Positions 60,558-64,000 of a DNA stretch of 64,000 bases are shown piece by piece. Each line of letters begins with the position of its first letter. Positions within the stretch are counted from its first letter, which is position 1. The notes under the pieces were generated by a model. The model made no database searches. It saw only the letters and a list, made by a program, of their open reading frames with translations, and was not told where the DNA came from. Source of the DNA: Ralstonia sp. RRA (GTDB lineage: Bacteria; Pseudomonadota; Gammaproteobacteria; Burkholderiales; Burkholderiaceae). The DNA is taken from contig NZ_CP146092.1 of assembly GCF_037023145.1 (NCBI RefSeq), positions 186,001 to 250,000 of the forward strand, read 5' to 3'. A program made the translations under genes and the position numbers.

Positions 60558-61991
60558 GTGACCGGAATGCTCATGGTGCCGCGCTTTCTGCAGCAACTCG
60601 AACTCGATACCTCGGCGGACGAGCGCGCAATACGGCGCGCGTATGCGCAGAAGCTCAAGAAGATCGACCAGGAAGCCGACCCGGCGGGCTTTCAGGCTCT
60701 GCGTGCCGCTTACGATGCGGCGCTGATGTGGGCGCGACAGCCCAGCAGACCGACGCCGGAACAAGACCTTGACGCAGAGGACGAGGACGAAGCTGACGCG
60801 GCGCCAAGCCCGGCGCCCACGGCATCTTTTGCGCCGCCGCACGTGGCGATCCCCAAGCTACGCGTGGAGGCGACATCGCCGCCTCCAGCAGCAGCGCCCG
60901 TGCCGGCGCCGACACAGCAAGACGACGCAGCAGCGCATGCCAACACCGCGTTTGCCGGCTTCATGGACACGTTCAAGGCAGCCGCGGCCAACCCGAAGAC
61001 CATGCCGGACTACCACACGTGGCAGGCCGCGCTTGAAAAGCTCATGGCCGGCGATGCGCTGATCAGCATGACCGCGCGCGAGATGTTCGAGTACAAGTTC
61101 GCGGCCCTGCTAACACAGGGGTGGAAGCCTGGTCACGAAGCGCTGCTCGTCGCCGCCACCAATGTGTTCCGCTGGAACGAAGACCGCCGGCATCTTCAGA
61201 ATTTCGGGAATATTGGCTTCGTGCTCGACCGTGCCCTGCAGGAGCGCGCGGCGTTCGATCTGCTGCAGCCGATGGATCGTGCGCAACAACGTGCGCTCAT
61301 CCAGCGCCTGCGCAATCCGTCAGAGCCGAACCATCGGGAGCTGCAAGACTCTTTCGCGCTGCTGGAGAACACGGTCAGGAATTTTCCGACCTGGTTGGGC
61401 ATCATCACCGACGTCAGTCAACTGCCGCGTTGGCGAGAACTGTATGCCGCGTTGCCGCCTGGCAAGCGCAGAGAGCAGGCGCCGCAGCGGCAGTCGTCTG
61501 GGCCTTCCTCATCCAAACGGTCATTCTCCAGCTGGTGGTGGGTATGGCTAGTGTTGATTGTGCTGATCAATGGCGCGCGCTTGCTCGGCAACGGACCAGT
61601 GCAGCCATCGACGGTGTCTCACGAATCAAGCACTGCAGGCAGCCATGATCTTCTGGCACAGCGTTCCCCTTCACCGACCATCGCACCACCTCCGGCATCG
61701 AGCGCGATGGGCAGCACTGGCGCCAACACCATCCAATGCAACGATCCACAGCCGGTGTATCCGTCGATGTCGCAAAAGATGGGCGAGGAAGGTCGAGCGA
61801 CAGTCAAGCTCTTCATTGGTGAAACCGGTGAGATCACCAATGTGGCACTGACCTCTTCATCCGGCTCACCGCGCCTTGACAACGCTGCCACCACTGCCGC
61901 CCGTACCGTTAAGTGCACGCCCTATCGGCAACATGGCAAAGCTGTACCTGTCGTGGCAAGCAAGTCATACGTCTTCAGGCTCGACAACTAG
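60558..61991 (+). CDS. DjlC-like J-domain protein fused to transmembrane helix and TonB-like C-terminal domain
   Basis: A 477-residue protein starting with GTG (or ATG at 60567). Residues about 10-57 form a J-like domain (LELDTSADERAIRRAYAQKL then DPAGFQALRAAYDAAL), but the HPD tripeptide that triggers Hsp70 ATPase is replaced. A Pro/Ala-rich linker and a helical region follow (about 140-320), then a single transmembrane helix (about 325-345, SWWWVWLVLIVLINGARLLG) and a periplasmic TonB-like C-terminal domain (about 390-477, PVYPSMSQKMGEEGRATVKL). This combination is unusual. Coupled to hscC by 3 bp. Confidence 0.82.
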   Translation: MTGMLMVPRFLQQLELDTSADERAIRRAYAQKLKKIDQEADPAGFQALRAAYDAALMWARQPSRPTPEQDLDAEDEDEADAAPSPAPTASFAPPHVAIPKLRVEATSPPPAAAPVPAPTQQDDAAAHANTAFAGFMDTFKAAAANPKTMPDYHTWQAALEKLMAGDALISMTAREMFEYKFAALLTQGWKPGHEALLVAATNVFRWNEDRRHLQNFGNIGFVLDRALQERAAFDLLQPMDRAQQRALIQRLRNPSEPNHRELQDSFALLENTVRNFPTWLGIITDVSQLPRWRELYAALPPGKRREQAPQRQSSGPSSSKRSFSSWWWVWLVLIVLINGARLLGNGPVQPSTVSHESSTAGSHDLLAQRSPSPTIAPPPASSAMGSTGANTIQCNDPQPVYPSMSQKMGEEGRATVKLFIGETGEITNVALTSSSGSPRLDNAATTAARTVKCTPYRQHGKAVPVVASKSYVFRLDN

Positions 61992-62004
61992 CGACCGAGC
62001 ACCT

Positions 62005-63009
62005 TCAGTTTCCGCCCGCCCCTGCTGCGCGTGTCTGATAGCGCAGCAGATGATCGGTGCCGGATTCGGACAGCCACAACTCGCCCGGTCGCCCCATCAT
62101 CTGACGCACGCGCGCATGCGGCCGGGGCATCGGCAACACGTCAAACGTCTCCGTGCGCAGGTCAAAGCGCACCAGTGCGTTGGCGGTCCACTCGCTGAGC
62201 CAAACGATGTCCTTATCATCGACAAAGATGGCATAGGCGTGTGGATCTTCACCGGGCAATTTCCATTCGCGCCATTGATGGGTTGCCGGATCGAACATGC
62301 CGACCTTTCCCGCATTCCACTCGCTGATCCAGACGCGCCCTTTTGAATCTGCCCAGACGCGGCGTGCGCCCTGCTTTGGTGTAGGCGGCTCAATGACCTG
62401 CGCCGCACCGCTCACACGATCGATGTGGCCCAAGTAGCTACTGGCCAGCGATGCAAAGTACAGATTGCCGTTTGGGGTGACGCAGATACCGTAGGCACCC
62501 GGGCCGCGCGGTGCATCGAACACGCGCATCTTTCCGCTGGCGGGGTCCAGCTCACCGTAGATGCCGCTCTGTCCGGTAAACCACAGGTGTCCTTGCTTGT
62601 CGAAAACGGCGGTGTTCAGGTTGGCGCCGGTGCGGTTCTTCGGTAGCGGAAAACGCGTGACGGCGAGCGTTTTCGGGTCAACGCGCACGATGGCATTGAG
62701 GCCGCCATCAGTAATCCACGCTGCCTGGTCGGGACCAACGATCACGCCATGCGGCGCTGAACCGGTGCCCAACGCAACACGATCCGCCTTGCCGCTGCTT
62801 GGGTCCAACCGCCCCACAGCCGCTTGCGCCTGCGCGGTGTACCACACGGTGCCGTCGGGGGATGGTGCAACGTCGTGCGGCGCACTGCCAATCGGCACGG
62901 CAAAGCCTTCATACGATGACGATTGCAGCGACTGTGCCTGCGCCGTGCCGATGGCAAGTGCAATGGACATCAGTGCTGCCATGCCCACACTTCGACCGAT
63001 CTTCAACAT
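62005..63009 (-). CDS. Secreted Vgb/SMP-30-like beta-propeller protein
   Basis: A 334-residue protein with a signal peptide (about residues 1-26, MAALMSIALAIGTAQAQ) and a seven-bladed-type repeat: HDVAPSPDGTVWYTAQAQAAVGRLDP, HGVIVGPDQAAWITDGGLNAIVRVDP, NTAVFDKQGHLWFTGQSGIYGELDP and further copies. It belongs to the virginiamycin B lyase/SMP-30-like group. Periplasmic homologues without proven lyase activity are common, so antibiotic inactivation should not be assumed. GGAGGCGGAC precedes the ATG at 63009. It is convergent with the J-like/TonB gene. Confidence 0.87.
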   Translation of the reverse strand: MLKIGRSVGMAALMSIALAIGTAQAQSLQSSSYEGFAVPIGSAPHDVAPSPDGTVWYTAQAQAAVGRLDPSSGKADRVALGTGSAPHGVIVGPDQAAWITDGGLNAIVRVDPKTLAVTRFPLPKNRTGANLNTAVFDKQGHLWFTGQSGIYGELDPASGKMRVFDAPRGPGAYGICVTPNGNLYFASLASSYLGHIDRVSGAAQVIEPPTPKQGARRVWADSKGRVWISEWNAGKVGMFDPATHQWREWKLPGEDPHAYAIFVDDKDIVWLSEWTANALVRFDLRTETFDVLPMPRPHARVRQMMGRPGELWLSESGTDHLLRYQTRAAGAGGN

Positions 63010-63098
63010 GTCCGCCTCCGTGCGAGGGACACCAACTGCTTCAGTGTTGCACTGATGCCGTCGCCATCCCAACCCATATTCGTCCGCTTCAGCACAGC

Positions 63099-63129
63099 AA
63101 AAGGGCCCATGCAGTGCACTACATGGGCC
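63099..63129 (-). terminator. Rho-independent terminator after the E/R/H-rich protein gene
   Basis: On the minus strand 8-bp arms GGCCCATG and CATGGGCC, with a further self-complementary AGTGCACT in the loop, followed by CTTTTG. It lies 27 bp after the stop codon of the 63157-63444 gene. Confidence 0.65.
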
Positions 63130-63156
63130 GCTTGGGGTTGGCATCGCGTGCGTGGA

Positions 63157-63444
63157 TCAATGCTCCATGTGCTCGCGCATTTCATGTTCACGGGCCTCAC
63201 GTTCACGGCGCTCTCGCATTTCACGCTCGTGATCCCTGGCGGCTTCCGCACGTGCCTGCTGGCGGTCGCGCATCATCTCGTGGCGTTCCTCGTGCCGCTT
63301 CTCAGCGTGCTCCGCACGCTCGCGGTCTTGACGAAGTTCGTGACGCTCTTCCGGCCCAGGGGCGCCCAGCGGAGCGGTCTGTGCATAGGCAGCAGTTCCG
63401 GCCAGAGCAAACAGGGCAGCGATCAACGTGTGCTTGGTTTTCAT
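63157..63444 (-). CDS. Secreted E/R/H-rich helical protein, unknown function
   Basis: A 95-residue precursor. The signal peptide is MKTKHTLIAALFALAGTAAYAQ; the mature part of about 73 residues is almost wholly Glu, Arg, His, Ala, Asp and Met (RAEHAEKRHEERHEMMRDR-like), predicting one long charged helix with about ten histidines. GAGGAAGCCACC precedes the ATG at 63444. Periplasmic metal or polyanion binding is possible. No family with known function is recognised. Confidence 0.75.
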   Translation of the reverse strand: MKTKHTLIAALFALAGTAAYAQTAPLGAPGPEERHELRQDRERAEHAEKRHEERHEMMRDRQQARAEAARDHEREMRERREREAREHEMREHMEH

Positions 63445-63772
63445 GGTGGCTTCCTCGTGAGTAATCAGGCGCCTCACCCGGCGGTGCCGGCGCGCCGCTC
63501 CACGAAGGCCGTGCGCCCGCAGCATCCCACACAGAGTGGACACCTGTTACTCAGCAAGAAGCTCGCCCCGTCCATCGCGCACAAGGCGGTGTGAACCGTG
63601 TGCTAGCGGTATCGCAATCGGGATGACCGCAACCGTTCGCGTGCGCTGCGTGCGGGCGACGGTGATCCGAGCGCAGCGCGCAATCGACACCGCAAACGGC
63701 AACCCTCACGACAGGATGCCGTGATAGCTGCACATCAAGAATGAAGAGACGTTCGCGCTTGAAGCCGTGCGT
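63445..63772. other. 328-bp interval without a recognisable gene
   Basis: Between the E/R/H-rich protein gene and the truncated gene at the right edge. It must carry the promoter of the minus-strand gene at 63444. No convincing coding region, repeat or promoter consensus was seen. Confidence 0.5.
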
Positions 63773-64000
63773 TCAATGCGCAGTTGCGGTGGCCAACCTT
63801 CGCCCGCTTGCGCGAACATGGCCCGAGGCTTTGAGGAAGACGTACCCTTGGAGGGTCACCCGCGCGTAGCAACGGTCGGGGCCACGATGCTCCAGCGTGA
63901 CGAGCTGCCGCTCGATCAGCGCCTCGACATCAGCACGATCCAGTTCATCGGGCTCGGCACCATCGTTGACGAGAAGCAGGACGGCAAATTCATGGGGACT
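63773..64000 (-). CDS. C-terminal part of an unidentified protein
   Basis: A minus-strand frame open from the right edge to a stop at 63775-63773, giving 75 residues. It begins SPHEFAVLLLVNDGAEPDEL and contains LIERQLVTLEHRG, then YARVTLQGYVFLKASG, resembling the end of a winged-helix-like domain. The 5' part is outside the window. Codon usage is like its neighbours. No family is assigned. Confidence 0.55.
   Translation of the reverse strand, partial: SPHEFAVLLLVNDGAEPDELDRADVEALIERQLVTLEHRGPDRCYARVTLQGYVFLKASGHVRASGRRLATATAH

Noticed and set aside
1..64000. CRISPR array, prophage, integrase or insertion sequence
   Set aside because: No regularly spaced repeats and no transposase, integrase or phage structural motifs were found in any frame.

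Overview
The window reads as a chromosomal stretch of a high-GC betaproteobacterium of the Burkholderiaceae, most likely Ralstonia. That is judged from base composition, from the recognisable families (180-kDa NAD-glutamate dehydrogenase, HscC-type Hsp70, CadR/CadA pair, DUF2322, CitMHS/AtuA operon) and from a palindromic intergenic element around 32040-32215 of a type I recall from Ralstonia relatives. No rRNA, tRNA, CRISPR array, integrase or insertion sequence was seen. Gene density is high and both strands are used.

Layout. 1-5 kb: metal handling, with the tail of a four-helix-bundle copper-storage protein, a CadR-like MerR regulator, a MuiA-like envelope protein and a His-rich Cd/Zn/Pb P-type ATPase whose promoter carries a CadR/PbrR-type dyad. 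5-9.6 kb: an alpha/beta hydrolase, then a carboxylate operon (CitMHS transporter, AtuA-family pair, LysR regulator). 9.7-12.4 kb: a universal stress protein and an NTF2-like/nitronate monooxygenase pair next to a PadR regulator, with operators matching the AphA type.

12.5-27 kb is the most coherent block. It holds a LysR regulator, a 2-oxoadipate dioxygenase/decarboxylase (HglS), a 2-aminoadipate-type aminotransferase and a D-2-hydroxyglutarate-dehydrogenase-like flavoprotein. These are followed by an IclR regulator and a long operon with a sigma-54-type promoter: PotABCD-like ABC importer, three-part FAD/[2Fe-2S] amine oxidase of the opine-oxidase/HcnABC architecture, and an AmaB (ALDH7) dehydrogenase. 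Read together they form an import-to-2-oxoglutarate route for pipecolate or another lysine-derived amine. The NAD-glutamate dehydrogenase at 53.7 kb could deaminate glutamate formed by the transamination step.

27-44 kb: a LysR gene; a small local regulon (alpha/beta hydrolase, second nitronate monooxygenase, CGNR zinc-finger protein) sharing a long TGTAAC/GTTACA dyad; an SDR; the palindromic repeat; an M20 peptidase; a methyl-accepting chemotaxis protein with a sigma-28 promoter; a phospholipase C-type phosphoesterase; MFS and GlxA-type regulator genes in divergent arrangement; and small-molecule, redox and stress genes (GST, methyltransferase, Ohr, thioredoxin-fold protein).

44-49 kb: a four-gene non-canonical chemosensory-like operon (membrane CheA-like kinase with Hpt and HATPase but no visible CheW domain, a minimal receptor-signalling protein, a CheX-like protein, CheY). 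49-64 kb: small conserved proteins, a secreted HExxH protein, a chromate transporter, an Old Yellow Enzyme gene controlled by a divergent MerR regulator, NAD-glutamate dehydrogenase, HscC with a J-like/TonB fusion partner, a secreted beta-propeller, a secreted E/R/H-rich helical protein and the end of an unknown gene.
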